Source: Paenibacillus xylanexedens (GTDB lineage Bacteria; Bacillota; Bacilli; Paenibacillales; Paenibacillaceae). From it: a stretch of 64,000 nt of DNA. Location of the stretch: assembly GCF_007676705.1 (NCBI RefSeq), contig NZ_VEBF01000002.1, positions 248,001 through 312,000 on the forward strand, written 5' to 3'. This document shows positions 17,502 to 26,325 of this stretch, one piece after another. Made by a program: the position numbers and the translations under genes. The notes under the pieces were generated by a model. That model ran no database searches. It saw only the letters and a list, made by a program, of their open reading frames with translations, and was not told the origin of the DNA. How positions within the stretch are numbered: the first letter of the stretch is position 1; each line of letters opens with the position of its first letter.

Positions 17502-18674
17502 TTACATCTCTTCAAGCGTTACCCAGCGCCGCTCCGTCACCGAACGTTCTACGGCTTCCAGTACAGCCTGACAGGCGACCCCGTCGTGGAAACTCGGTGA
17601 TGGTTGTCGTCCTTCAGAGATCGCTGTCACCAGCTCCAGCATTTCATGTGTGAACGTGTGCTCGAATCCAATCGTATGTCCGGCAGGCCACCAGGCTTCG
17701 GAATATTTGTGTGCCGGATCAGTCGCCAGTACACGGCGGAATCCCTGTACGTCCTCTTCATCCTTTGTAAAATACACTTCCAGTTCATTCATCCGTTCAA
17801 AATCAAATCGTACGCTACCGAGACTACCGTTAATCTCAAACGAGTTCGTACTGCGATGACCTGCTGCAAAGCGTGTAGCTTCGAAGCTTCCTAGCGCACC
17901 TCCTGCGAATCGTGCCAAGAAAAGCGTGGCATCATCAACAGTTACTTCTCCCTTCGGTGCATCTGCATTGGAACTGCCCTTGGCACTTAGTCCGGTCATC
18001 TCAGATGCAAGCGGTCGTTCTTTGATGAAGGTTTCGCTCATGCCGATGACTTCCTGGAATTCACCGACGAGAAAACGCGCCAGATCGATTAAGTGCGCAC
18101 CCAAGTCCCCATGGGATCCGGAGCCAGCCACTTCTTTTTGCAGACGCCATACCAGCGGGAACGAAGGGTCCATGATCCAGTCCTGAAGGAAGAACGCACG
18201 GAAATGATAGATCTTACCCAGTCGTCCGCTCTCGACCAGATCCTTGGCTAATTGCACGGCTGGTGAGAAACGATAATTGAATCCGACCATATGAGCGACT
18301 CCAGCATCTTCAGCTGCCTGAAGCATCTCACGCGAATCCGCGAGCGACAGGGCAAGTGGTTTCTCACAGAACAGATGCTTGCCTTGACGGGCTGCCTCCA
18401 GTGCAATTTCCTTATGGGCATCACTTGGCGCGTTAATATCAATCAGATCGATATCATCTCGTTTCACAAGCTCGCGCCAATCCGTAACACTTTCAGACCA
18501 ACCAAATTGGTTCGCTGCCTCTTGTACTCCCTGCTCGTTACGACCACAGATGACAGACATCTCAGGCTGCAGTGGAGCAGAAGGGAAGAACATTGGCAGA
18601 CTGCGATATGCGTTGCTGTGGGCCTTCCCCATAAACTTGTATCCAACCATTCCGACACGAAGACGATTTGACAT
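17502..18674 (-). CDS. Gfo/Idh/MocA-family oxidoreductase
   Basis: Second NAD(P)-dependent oxidoreductase of this operon. RVGMVGYKFMGKAHSNAYRS (about 6-25) is the nucleotide-binding start, DLIDINAPSDAHKEIALEA lies near 72-90 and HLFCEKPLAL near 95-104 holds the EKP lysine. HGDLGAHLIDLARFLVGE near 185-202 is the classic catalytic GxHxxDxxxxL region with the active-site His. 390 residues. The ATG at 18674 was chosen because AAAGGAGG lies 8 bases upstream; an ATG two codons earlier is too close. It directly follows the LacI regulator gene. Confidence 0.88.
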   Translation of the reverse strand: MSNRLRVGMVGYKFMGKAHSNAYRSLPMFFPSAPLQPEMSVICGRNEQGVQEAANQFGWSESVTDWRELVKRDDIDLIDINAPSDAHKEIALEAARQGKHLFCEKPLALSLADSREMLQAAEDAGVAHMVGFNYRFSPAVQLAKDLVESGRLGKIYHFRAFFLQDWIMDPSFPLVWRLQKEVAGSGSHGDLGAHLIDLARFLVGEFQEVIGMSETFIKERPLASEMTGLSAKGSSNADAPKGEVTVDDATLFLARFAGGALGSFEATRFAAGHRSTNSFEINGSLGSVRFDFERMNELEVYFTKDEEDVQGFRRVLATDPAHKYSEAWWPAGHTIGFEHTFTHEMLELVTAISEGRQPSPSFHDGVACQAVLEAVERSVTERRWVTLEEM

Positions 18675-18728
18675 GGTCATTTCCTCCTTTTGGAATATAA
18701 GTAGTCTTTCAATATGTGCACCATTTAA

Positions 18729-19778
18729 CTATTGACGAATAGAAGAAGCACGGATGATCAGTTCAGTAGGCAATAACGCTCTTGCTGATTCGGTTACAGC
18801 TACAACAGAGTTATTCGCTTCAGTCGTTCCACCCGCCAATCCATACATAAGCTTCGATGCAGCAAGCTCACCCATTTCAAAAAATGGAACCCTGACGCTG
18901 CTCAGTGGCGGAACCGCCATCTCGGCCGCATCGGAGTCGTCATAACCGACAAATGCCGGAAAATCCGCAGGCCCTATTCCCCGTTCACGCAAACCATGCA
19001 TGACTCCAATTGCCATCCGGTCATTGGCTGCGAATACAGCGTCGATCTCATGTAACCGATCTGCTACAATCGCTGCCGCCTCAATGCCACTTCGTCTGCT
19101 GTAATTTCCCTCAAGAAACAGGCTCGGGTCCAGCTCCATCCCCGCTTCTTGCAGACCTAGACGGACACCTTCCATGCGCTCCTGGCTGTTAGAATAGCTA
19201 TCCGGACCATTGAGAAAAGCAATTTGGCTATATCCTTGATCCGTCAAATGACGTATGGCGAGCCTGCTACCTTCCACGTGATCCGCATCCACTTCCGTGA
19301 ACGATTGGCCCTCAAAGTGCTGATTCATAACGCAGAATGGGTGACCTTCCTGGTGAAGCTGCTGTATGGCTGCCAGTTCTTCGTGATCATCTCTGGCACC
19401 GAGGATGATGCAAGCATCCACTTTCTGCCGCCGAAACAGATCCGTATAATTCATCACCTCTCCCGGTGTCCGGAACATAACCAACAGGTCCATGCCATTG
19501 TCTCTCGCTTTGCTGCCAATCCCACTCAGCATTTCCGAGAAAAAATACGCCGAGAACAGGTGCGCTTTCGGAACATAAGGCAACACTACACCAAGGTTAC
19601 CGCTCTTACTTCTGGCAAAACTGCGAGCAAGTGCGCTGGGCACATAGCCTAACTGTTCCGAAGCTTCAAGGACCTTGCGCCGCGTCTCTTCTTTAATAGG
19701 TCCTACCCCATTGAGCACCCGGGATACCGTTGCCTCGGAAACACCCGCAAGATCAGCCACTTCTCTACGAGATGCCAC
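18729..19778 (-). CDS. LacI-family regulator heading the ThuA/oxidoreductase operon
   Basis: Sugar-responsive DNA-binding protein. Residues 1-50 are the LacI helix-turn-helix (REVADLAGVSEATVSRVLNGVG), followed by a GalR/LacI effector domain containing VFAANDRMAIGVMHGLRERG and FVGYDDSDAAEMA near 265-290. The start is taken as the GTG at 19778, with AGGGGG eight bases upstream; a GTG three codons earlier is too close to it. It is the first gene of a four-gene operon and probably autoregulates through the palindrome at 20022-20037. Palindromic element copy 3 lies between that promoter and this start. Confidence 0.87.
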   Translation of the reverse strand: MASRREVADLAGVSEATVSRVLNGVGPIKEETRRKVLEASEQLGYVPSALARSFARSKSGNLGVVLPYVPKAHLFSAYFFSEMLSGIGSKARDNGMDLLVMFRTPGEVMNYTDLFRRQKVDACIILGARDDHEELAAIQQLHQEGHPFCVMNQHFEGQSFTEVDADHVEGSRLAIRHLTDQGYSQIAFLNGPDSYSNSQERMEGVRLGLQEAGMELDPSLFLEGNYSRRSGIEAAAIVADRLHEIDAVFAANDRMAIGVMHGLRERGIGPADFPAFVGYDDSDAAEMAVPPLSSVRVPFFEMGELAASKLMYGLAGGTTEANNSVVAVTESARALLPTELIIRASSIRQ

Positions 19779-19797
19779 TAACTTCACCCCCTTTATA

Positions 19798-19984
19798 AAA
19801 GTTGAACTAAAGATTATTTACACTGACACTACGATGACAGAACAACCTTCCAATCGCTGTTATCCCCAGATTTTTTTCGATCCCCTTTTTCTAAAGGGGA
19901 AAATCCGGGGATAAAGGCGAACGCTTTGCTTTTACAGGTTTTTTCTGTCCTCTCCGTTATCGTGTAAATGATTAGTTCAACTTA
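19798..19984. repeat. Interspersed palindromic element, copy 3
   Basis: A 187-bp copy that lacks the GCTTTC/GAAAGC hairpin present in copies 1 and 2. Outer ends AAGTTGAACTAAA and TTAGTTCAACTT pair with each other, although the arm sequence is the reverse orientation of that in copy 2. The ATCCCCAG/TCCGGGGAT hairpin is kept. It lies only about 10 bp upstream of the LacI ribosome-binding site, so it would form the 5' leader of that operon. Confidence 0.85.
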
Positions 19985-20021
19985 CATAGTTCATCAATAA
20001 TAATATAATGGTTAAAAATTT

Positions 20022-20064
20022 ATGTACGCGCGTACATTTTCTCATGCCATGTAACCGTTGTCAA
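20022..20064 (-). promoter_or_regulatory. Promoter, operator and cre-like site of the LacI-ThuA operon
   Basis: Minus strand: -35 TTGACA (20059-20064), 17-bp spacer, weak -10 GAAAAT (20036-20041). The perfect 16-bp palindrome ATGTACGC/GCGTACAT (20022-20037) overlaps the -10/+1 region, a classic repression position for a LacI-type protein. TGTAACCGTTGTCA (20050-20063) overlaps the -35 and fits the looser cre consensus TGNAANCGNWNNCA. Confidence 0.6.
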
Positions 20065-20081
20065 TGCTTTTAACATAAATA

Positions 20082-20118
20082 TAATGAGGGCTTGGTTTAA
20101 CTCCAAGCCCTCATTATT
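20082..20118 (-). terminator. Hairpin downstream of glpX
   Basis: AATGAGGGCTTGG pairs with CCAAGCCCTCATT. The 3' flank is AT-rich rather than a clean U-run, but the stem is strong and it lies just after glpX. Confidence 0.65.
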
Positions 20119-20244
20119 AACTTGCCAGAGAAGGTACATTTATTGAATTTATGCACCCTGTAACCCTATCGCCTCGAGTGACTTATCAGACTGACTACAC
20201 CGACGATAGTGATGCTATATGGTCCATTACTAATGAGAACCAGT

Positions 20245-21327
20245 TTACAACGTCGTTGTTACGCCATGATCAACGGAGGATTGGCTAAACTCAGCCTGTT
20301 CCATCGTTTTTACATGACTCGGAATGCGATCTGAAGGTTCTGGCGTGGATTGGAGTTGTCTTACTTTATGCAGCACTTCTTTGTTAGGCAGGAAATGTTG
20401 GGAACGAATGAAACGAATCGTTTTGGTTTTGGCCCGCATAACTATCGAATCGGTCTCAGCCCGATCATCCGCCAAATACCTTACCCCTCCCAGAATCTCG
20501 CCTGGCGTCACACCTGTTGCGGCAAAAATGACATCCTCTGTTCCGATCATATCCTGCATCGTTAACACTTTGTAAGGATTGTCGATTCCCATCTGCAGGC
20601 AGCGCTGGAATTCGTCCGCGTTGGCTGGCATCAGGCGTCCTTGAATCTCACCTCCGAGGCAAGACAAGGCAGCTGCAGCCAGCACACCTTCTGGTGCTCC
20701 TCCTGATCCGACATAGAGATCGATACCCGCCTCAGGGAAGGCCGGTGCCATCGCCCCAGCAACATCGCCGTCACTGAGGAACTTAATCCTTACGCCAACC
20801 TTGCGCAGCGTCTTGATTGTGCTCTCATGTCGTACACGATCCAGAATCATCACTGTCAGATCCGAGATGTTTTTGTTCAATGCGGCAGCAGCTTTCTCCA
20901 GCGTAACTTCAACCGGGTCTTCAATGCTGACCTTGCCTACAAGCGCAGGACCTACCGCCAGTTTCTCCATGTACATGTCCGGTGCGTGGAGCAGGTTACC
21001 TTTTCCCGCCACTGCAATAACCGATAGAGCGTTGTTCAGTCCTTTGGCCACGATTTCTGTACCTTCGAGCGGGTCTACAGCCACGTCAACCTCAGGGCCC
21101 TCAGCATTGCCCACTTCCTCGCCGATGTACAACATGGGTGCTTCATCCATTTCTCCTTCACCGATTACCACCGTGCCGCGAATAGACACGGAATCGAACA
21201 TGGCGCGCATGGCCAAAGTAGCCGCTTCATCTGCACTGTTCTTGTCGCCTCGCCCCATCCAGGGTGCTGAAGCTAACGCAGCCAATTCTGTTACTCTGAC
21301 AATTTCCAACGCCAGTTCGCGTTCCAT
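20245..21327 (-). CDS. glpX: Fructose-1,6-bisphosphatase class II (GlpX type)
   Basis: Cytosolic phosphatase that hydrolyses fructose 1,6-bisphosphate in gluconeogenesis. Key motifs are GEGEMDEAPMLYIGE near 57-71, DVAVDPLEGTEIVAKGLNNA near 82-101 (metal and substrate binding) and LYVGSGGAPEGVLAAAAL near 185-202. The ATG at 21327 was chosen over one 11 codons upstream because AAAGGAAG lies before it and the family begins with MERELALE. 360 residues, slightly longer than the usual 320-340 because of a C-terminal tail. It is transcribed alone, not with glpF, glpK or glpD. Confidence 0.94.
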   Translation of the reverse strand: MERELALEIVRVTELAALASAPWMGRGDKNSADEAATLAMRAMFDSVSIRGTVVIGEGEMDEAPMLYIGEEVGNAEGPEVDVAVDPLEGTEIVAKGLNNALSVIAVAGKGNLLHAPDMYMEKLAVGPALVGKVSIEDPVEVTLEKAAAALNKNISDLTVMILDRVRHESTIKTLRKVGVRIKFLSDGDVAGAMAPAFPEAGIDLYVGSGGAPEGVLAAAALSCLGGEIQGRLMPANADEFQRCLQMGIDNPYKVLTMQDMIGTEDVIFAATGVTPGEILGGVRYLADDRAETDSIVMRAKTKTIRFIRSQHFLPNKEVLHKVRQLQSTPEPSDRIPSHVKTMEQAEFSQSSVDHGVTTTL

Positions 21328-21952
21328 TTTTCCCACTTCCTTTCCAGTTTCCAAAAGCATAACGTGAAAGCGGTACTAAATCCATCGCAAATCCATATGA
21401 AATTGATCTAAAATCAGCGTAGCAGCGCCTTTTTCGCGATTTTTCCCTTGTTTTTCCAATTTATAATCCGGTTGATTTTGTAGCTTTTTTCGGATGGTTT
21501 TAGGAATCCAATTTAGCTAATTTCTCAACTGAAATATTAATCTTAATTCCCACTTACCTTACAAAAATCCATATTGTTCAATTTAGTGATTTTGGGTATT
21601 CATTTCACACCTAATAAGTCTGTTAACATAGGGTATATACAACTTTTATAGTGAATATTAAGAACGTAAAGGTCTCCGACTGACTACGAGCGAAAACGAT
21701 TTTCGGTAGGCTCTGCAAACGCAGAAATACACTAATAAATTGTAATGATATGTGCCGAGATCAATCTGCTTCCTTCAATGTTATCAAGCTAAATTTGGAT
21801 GTCATTTATGTATTAATCAGACCTTTAGCTCTTACAAATGCTATAGATGCAGCTTATGAAGGTCATCGAAAATAATAAGTTTACATAATATTTGTTATGT
21901 AATATTATCCTTCACTTTCTTCATTTTATTATTCAACGGTTCTAGCAAAAGA
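21328..21952. other. Non-coding gap with one possible short or decayed ORF
   Basis: About 625 bp of AT-rich sequence upstream of glpX. A 41-codon open frame runs 21750-21875 on the plus strand and ends in RPLALTNAIDAAYEGHRK, which looks protein-like, but there is no ribosome-binding site and the frame upstream is closed by stops. It could be the remnant of a lost gene. The glpX promoter must also lie here, but no clear -35/-10 pair was picked. Confidence 0.3.
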
Positions 21953-22004
21953 TAAAAAAGCCCGAAAGAATTCTGCATTTAGCATTTTTTCTCCCCAGGC
22001 TTTT
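21953..22004 (-). terminator. Intrinsic terminator after the PaiA-like gene
   Basis: Sense strand AAAGCCTG pairs with CGGGCTTT (one G-U), with further pairing inside, followed by TTTTTT. Confidence 0.8.
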
Positions 22005-22019
22005 CCCTCTATGAACTCG

Positions 22020-22538
<519 letters not shown>

Positions 22539-22573
22539 CTATAATCACATCCCTTTATCAAGTTAATCATTTG

Positions 22574-22632
22574 TTGCAAATGCAATAAAAAAGTATTACA
22601 TTGAATTTAACTCAATTTTGTTGTATTTGCAA
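22574..22632. promoter_or_regulatory. Paired palindromes between paiA-like and yczE-like genes
   Basis: TTGCAAATGCAA (22574-22585) is a perfect palindrome and TTGTATTTGCAA (22621-22632) is a one-mismatch second copy, 35 bp apart, in a 122-bp divergent region. Together they look like two operator sites for one dimeric regulator. The regulator is not identified. Confidence 0.5.
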
Positions 22633-22660
22633 CATAATATAGAAGAAGAGGTTGAATGAA

Positions 22661-23305
22661 TTGAAATATGTTCTTTTTGTCGCAGGTATTCTAATCTTAA
22701 CGCTTGGTATTTCCCTTACCATTCAATCTGAACTGGGTACTTCACCGTTTGACGCACTGTTGGTAGGGTTGTCACAACAAGTAGGCCTAAGTGTAGGAAG
22801 CTGGGAAGTCATCCTTGCTTTCCTGTTAATCGGATGCAATTCGCTGTTGAAGCAGCAAAAACCCGAACTTCTGGGGCTCATCACCGCATTCATTACAGGT
22901 GTCGGGATTGATATCTGGCTTTATGTATCTGATTTCTTGATTACGCCCGAAGTTTGGTACACCAAATTAATGATTTTTATCATTGGTTTAGTGATCATCA
23001 GTATCGGCACAGCAATCTACTTACAGACTAATTTCGCACCCATTCCGATTGACCGCTTAACATTAATCCTGCATGAACTCACTCGAACTCCTTTATTTAT
23101 ATCGAGAACATTCATTTACCTTGTATTTTTGATTCTGGCGTTTCTGCTCAGTGGGCCGATCGGGCTTGGAACGTTGCTAACCGTATGTTTTGCAGGTCTT
23201 CTCCTTCAGTTCATCATGGGCCATACGAAAAAGATAATAGATCGCATATTAACAGACATGGTTACATCGTCGAGCACTGAGCATGAGAAAGAACATTCGA
23301 TCTAA
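22661..23305 (+). CDS. YczE/YitT-like integral membrane protein
   Basis: Membrane protein of the YczE/YyaS family, function unknown. The 214 residues form about five hydrophobic helices (about 5-25, 45-65, 75-95, 105-130, 150-200), with the family-typical N-terminal segment SELGTSPFDALLVGLSQ and the repeat-like FAPIPIDRLTLILHEL. The tail after residue 195 is charged. The TTG at 22661 was chosen because GAAGAGG lies 9 bases upstream; a TTG three codons earlier is too close. It is divergent from the acetyltransferase gene and followed by a hairpin that points towards the other strand. Confidence 0.8.
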   Translation: MKYVLFVAGILILTLGISLTIQSELGTSPFDALLVGLSQQVGLSVGSWEVILAFLLIGCNSLLKQQKPELLGLITAFITGVGIDIWLYVSDFLITPEVWYTKLMIFIIGLVIISIGTAIYLQTNFAPIPIDRLTLILHELTRTPLFISRTFIYLVFLILAFLLSGPIGLGTLLTVCFAGLLLQFIMGHTKKIIDRILTDMVTSSSTEHEKEHSI

Positions 23306-23324
23306 CGAGTGTTCACCGTCTACA

Positions 23325-23365
23325 AAATAAAAAGCTGGATCAGAGGTTTCAACCCTGGTCCAGCT
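23325..23365 (-). terminator. Intrinsic terminator after the mannanase gene
   Basis: Sense strand AGCTGGA pairs with TCCAGCT, with extra pairs inside, followed by TTTTTATTTT. Confidence 0.85.
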
Positions 23366-23386
23366 CACTAAACGTTCTTTCTACCT

Positions 23387-25966
23387 TTACGGCTCAATTC
23401 CCCATATCAGCTGACCATTCACATACCCGGTGACCTTATCATGGTTTGCGAACTGACTGCCAGATGCCTTAAACGAGTAATCGTTAGTCTGGGTGTAATT
23501 CGACCAATTGTTTTTGGAAAAACGAGCTTGAATCTCTGCGCTCTGGCCTGCATTCAGCGTCCCCGCAGCACTTGTAAAGCCCACTTCCAGATAATGATCG
23601 GCACCGGCTACTGGAGTCGCAAGTTTAACGAATTGACTCGTTACATTCGCACTGCCCATACTGGCCCAGTCGGACCAGAAACTCTGGGCTTCCTCCCCGT
23701 CAATGGTATAGTAATACCGGAGTTTTACATCACTTAACGGAATAGCCGAATTGCCTGAGTTGACCAATTTGAACTTGGGTGAGACGCCGTTGGTGGATGC
23801 ACTCGTATTGCCGTTAAACGCTTGGATCGTCAAATCCCCGGCAGGTACAATAACCGTACTGTCTACTACATTCACTGTAAGTACAGCGTTATTGCCTCCA
23901 TTAAAGTGAAAGGTTAATACGTTCTCGCCCAGCGGCAGTGTAGCAAGGTAGGATTGGTTCAGAACAACAGCAGAGCTGGACGCTGTATAATTCTGACCTG
24001 ATACAAGCGTAGCATTCCCCTTCGTGATGCTTGTAAGCTGACGGCCATTTAGGGTGAGAGAGACGTTAATATCCTGCGCGGGATTCGTCGCTTTATCAAA
24101 TGTTGCATTCACAGGAGAAATCACAGCATTCGTACCCGGTGTCGAATCCACAATTTTGACTTTTAACACAGGGTCCTGACCTTGATTAAAATCCAGAACA
24201 ATCGAATGCTCTCCAACTGGCAATGTCGCCAGATATGCCTTTTTCAGCAGCAATGTGCTTCCGTTCAAGGTATAGTCCGTCGTTTCGGTCAACGCACTGT
24301 TGCCTGCCCGAAGAGCAGTCAGCGTATTGCCGTTCGCATTCACGGTTACGGTTTTGTCGCTTTGATTGGGTGTGTATTTGTCAAATTCAACGTTTACAGG
24401 TGTGATGGATGCACTAGGGTTAGGATTGTTAACTTTTAGATTCGGCAGCTCATCCAAAGTAATGACATAATCGCTTTGATAAAGCGTTTTCAAGGTTGCC
24501 GGGTAATTGAACGCAGAACTCATCAGATGCTCGCCATACCAAGGGCAGAAGTACAGCCATCCTGATTTCTCTTCGGTCAGATTCTTCACACTTGGAATGG
24601 TATCGTTCTCCGTCATGGCTACCATTTTCGTACCGTTCGTCAACTCAACAAGCTTATAGAAAATCGAGGTAATCGCATCCTCATTCGGTACGCCAGACAA
24701 ACCGTCATAACGGTTGTAGATCGTATTGTATTTATCGTATCCAACGAGATCTACCTGGTCATCGCCTGGATACCAGGCAGGAGAAGTACTGTATACATAA
24801 CTGTTGTAGGTCCAGATCAGATTGTGCAAGCCATACGTCTCGGTAAGTTCGGTATACAGCAGATCCCATAGCTCTTTGTACACTTCTGCGCCTGCCGAAG
24901 CCCACCAGAACCATGCCCCTTCCCCGTTCAGCCCGCCGTTGCCTTCTGCTTCATGATATGGACGGAACAGAACCGGCACGTTGTTGTCTTGCAAAATCAG
25001 CAATTGTTCTGCCAGATCCTCGATAGTCATCATCACGTATTGATACTCTTTGGTACCGGGAATTACCGCATTCGCTGTATTAAAATTCGTTTCTGTCGGT
25101 TTGTAGGTAGCCTCTTTCCAATCCACAAAGTCCCCGAGCTCATACGTATTGAAATTACGAGGTACATTGATATGCCAGGAAGCTGTTGCGATGCCTTCAC
25201 GGTTATTCACCCAATCAATCATGCGATCGGTTGTACCGTCCTCCCAACCATACAACGGATTATAGTTCATCAAATCAAAGCCGCGGATAGCCGGATACTT
25301 TCCGGTAAGATCATGAATCCACTCGAATTCAAGCTCTGTATCTCCGTCATTCCCTCCTCCGTAGATTTCTTGCTGACCAGAAATAATGTTGTTTCCGTAT
25401 ACCTCCGTTAAATAATTCATCAAAATTTGAGTTTCCGGTGTAGCTTCAGGATCAGTGAGAACTGGTTGCACATTCAGGGGATCCAGATCAGCATGATCCA
25501 CCGTGAAGGTGTCAAAATAAGCGAAGCCCCAACCAGCCTTTAGCTCAATCGTGTTGGTACCCTGGTTCAGCTTATGAAAACCAAAATCAAAATTCGACCA
25601 CGTTGTTGTGTAAGGTAGCATATACGCCCCCTTGGTAACACCATTCACGTTTAAATTTTGTGACCTGCCATCGGCACTGAGCTCCTGCATATATCGAGTG
25701 GAGATCGCGTACATGCCGGTTTCCGGGACAGTAACTGTGAAGGTTAATGTGCCAGAGTTCTGCATCCAGACAAATCCATCCCCCGAGAATCCGGGCTTGG
25801 GTTGTCCATAGATTGAAGTAACCACTTGAAGATCCGGGGTGAGCTGCGCATTTTCGCTTTCGATGGTGAACAGTGGGGTGTCTGCATGAACGGGCGCTGT
25901 CATTAATCCAAGCAGTAGGGCCAATGCCAGCATCATTGCGGTTGCCTTTTTGAGCAAATTTTTCAT
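23387..25966 (-). CDS. Secreted GH26 beta-mannanase, CBM35-GH26-X2-X2-CBM3
   Basis: Extracellular endo-mannanase that cuts beta-mannan backbones. Counting from the chosen ATG (859 residues): signal peptide 1-28 ending PVHA; CBM35-like domain about 31-160; GH26 barrel about 175-505 with the acid/base Glu in FRPYHEAEG (E339) and the nucleophile Glu in VAMTENDT (E453); two X2 (Ig-like) modules about 520-605 and 612-703 with repeated LATLP.GE motifs; CBM3 about 708-859, which binds crystalline cellulose. The ATG at 25966 has GGAAGGAAG 9 bases upstream; the frame also has an ATG at 25975 and a TTG at 25987. It is monocistronic with its own promoter and cre. Confidence 0.93.
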   Translation of the reverse strand: MKNLLKKATAMMLALALLLGLMTAPVHADTPLFTIESENAQLTPDLQVVTSIYGQPKPGFSGDGFVWMQNSGTLTFTVTVPETGMYAISTRYMQELSADGRSQNLNVNGVTKGAYMLPYTTTWSNFDFGFHKLNQGTNTIELKAGWGFAYFDTFTVDHADLDPLNVQPVLTDPEATPETQILMNYLTEVYGNNIISGQQEIYGGGNDGDTELEFEWIHDLTGKYPAIRGFDLMNYNPLYGWEDGTTDRMIDWVNNREGIATASWHINVPRNFNTYELGDFVDWKEATYKPTETNFNTANAVIPGTKEYQYVMMTIEDLAEQLLILQDNNVPVLFRPYHEAEGNGGLNGEGAWFWWASAGAEVYKELWDLLYTELTETYGLHNLIWTYNSYVYSTSPAWYPGDDQVDLVGYDKYNTIYNRYDGLSGVPNEDAITSIFYKLVELTNGTKMVAMTENDTIPSVKNLTEEKSGWLYFCPWYGEHLMSSAFNYPATLKTLYQSDYVITLDELPNLKVNNPNPSASITPVNVEFDKYTPNQSDKTVTVNANGNTLTALRAGNSALTETTDYTLNGSTLLLKKAYLATLPVGEHSIVLDFNQGQDPVLKVKIVDSTPGTNAVISPVNATFDKATNPAQDINVSLTLNGRQLTSITKGNATLVSGQNYTASSSAVVLNQSYLATLPLGENVLTFHFNGGNNAVLTVNVVDSTVIVPAGDLTIQAFNGNTSASTNGVSPKFKLVNSGNSAIPLSDVKLRYYYTIDGEEAQSFWSDWASMGSANVTSQFVKLATPVAGADHYLEVGFTSAAGTLNAGQSAEIQARFSKNNWSNYTQTNDYSFKASGSQFANHDKVTGYVNGQLIWGIEP

Positions 25967-26024
25967 CAATTCCATCTTCCTTCCCAAGTGAAATATGATA
26001 ATGAAATGTCAATGAACCCATTCA

Positions 26025-26072
26025 TGATGGCGCTTTCATAGTAAACATAGCATGTGCATCAATATTTGTAAA
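26025..26072 (-). promoter_or_regulatory. Mannanase promoter with overlapping cre
   Basis: Minus strand: -35 TTTACA (26067-26072), 17-bp spacer, extended -10 TGC-TATGTT (-10 at 26044-26049). Just downstream, over the likely start point, TGAAAGCGCCATCA (26025-26038) matches the cre consensus TGNAARCGNWWWCA at 13 of 14 positions. CcpA repression of the mannanase by preferred sugars is the expected outcome. Confidence 0.7.
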
Positions 26073-26243
26073 TATATGGTGAATGTAAATGTTGAAACTT
26101 CTTTTATACCAGTACTTTAAACACTTATTCCCTAATTTCAGTGGACTTATGGTTTTTGACGAAAACGGTTCAAAATCTAACAAAATCGGCTATGAACTTA
26201 AACATATCATTGATTGTGTGTTTGGCAGAAACCCTGATAAAAG

Positions 26244-26274
26244 CAAAAAAAGCATTCCGGTTCGGATGCTTTTT
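26244..26274 (-). terminator. Intrinsic terminator of the pucCDE transcript
   Basis: Sense strand AGCATCCG pairs with CGGAATGCT (one bulge), followed by TTTTTTT, 50 bp after pucE. Confidence 0.8.
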
Positions 26275-26325
26275 CAAGTACTTTCTACAATTGCCCTTAC
26301 TTATGTCTTCGGTCTATATCTCGGC

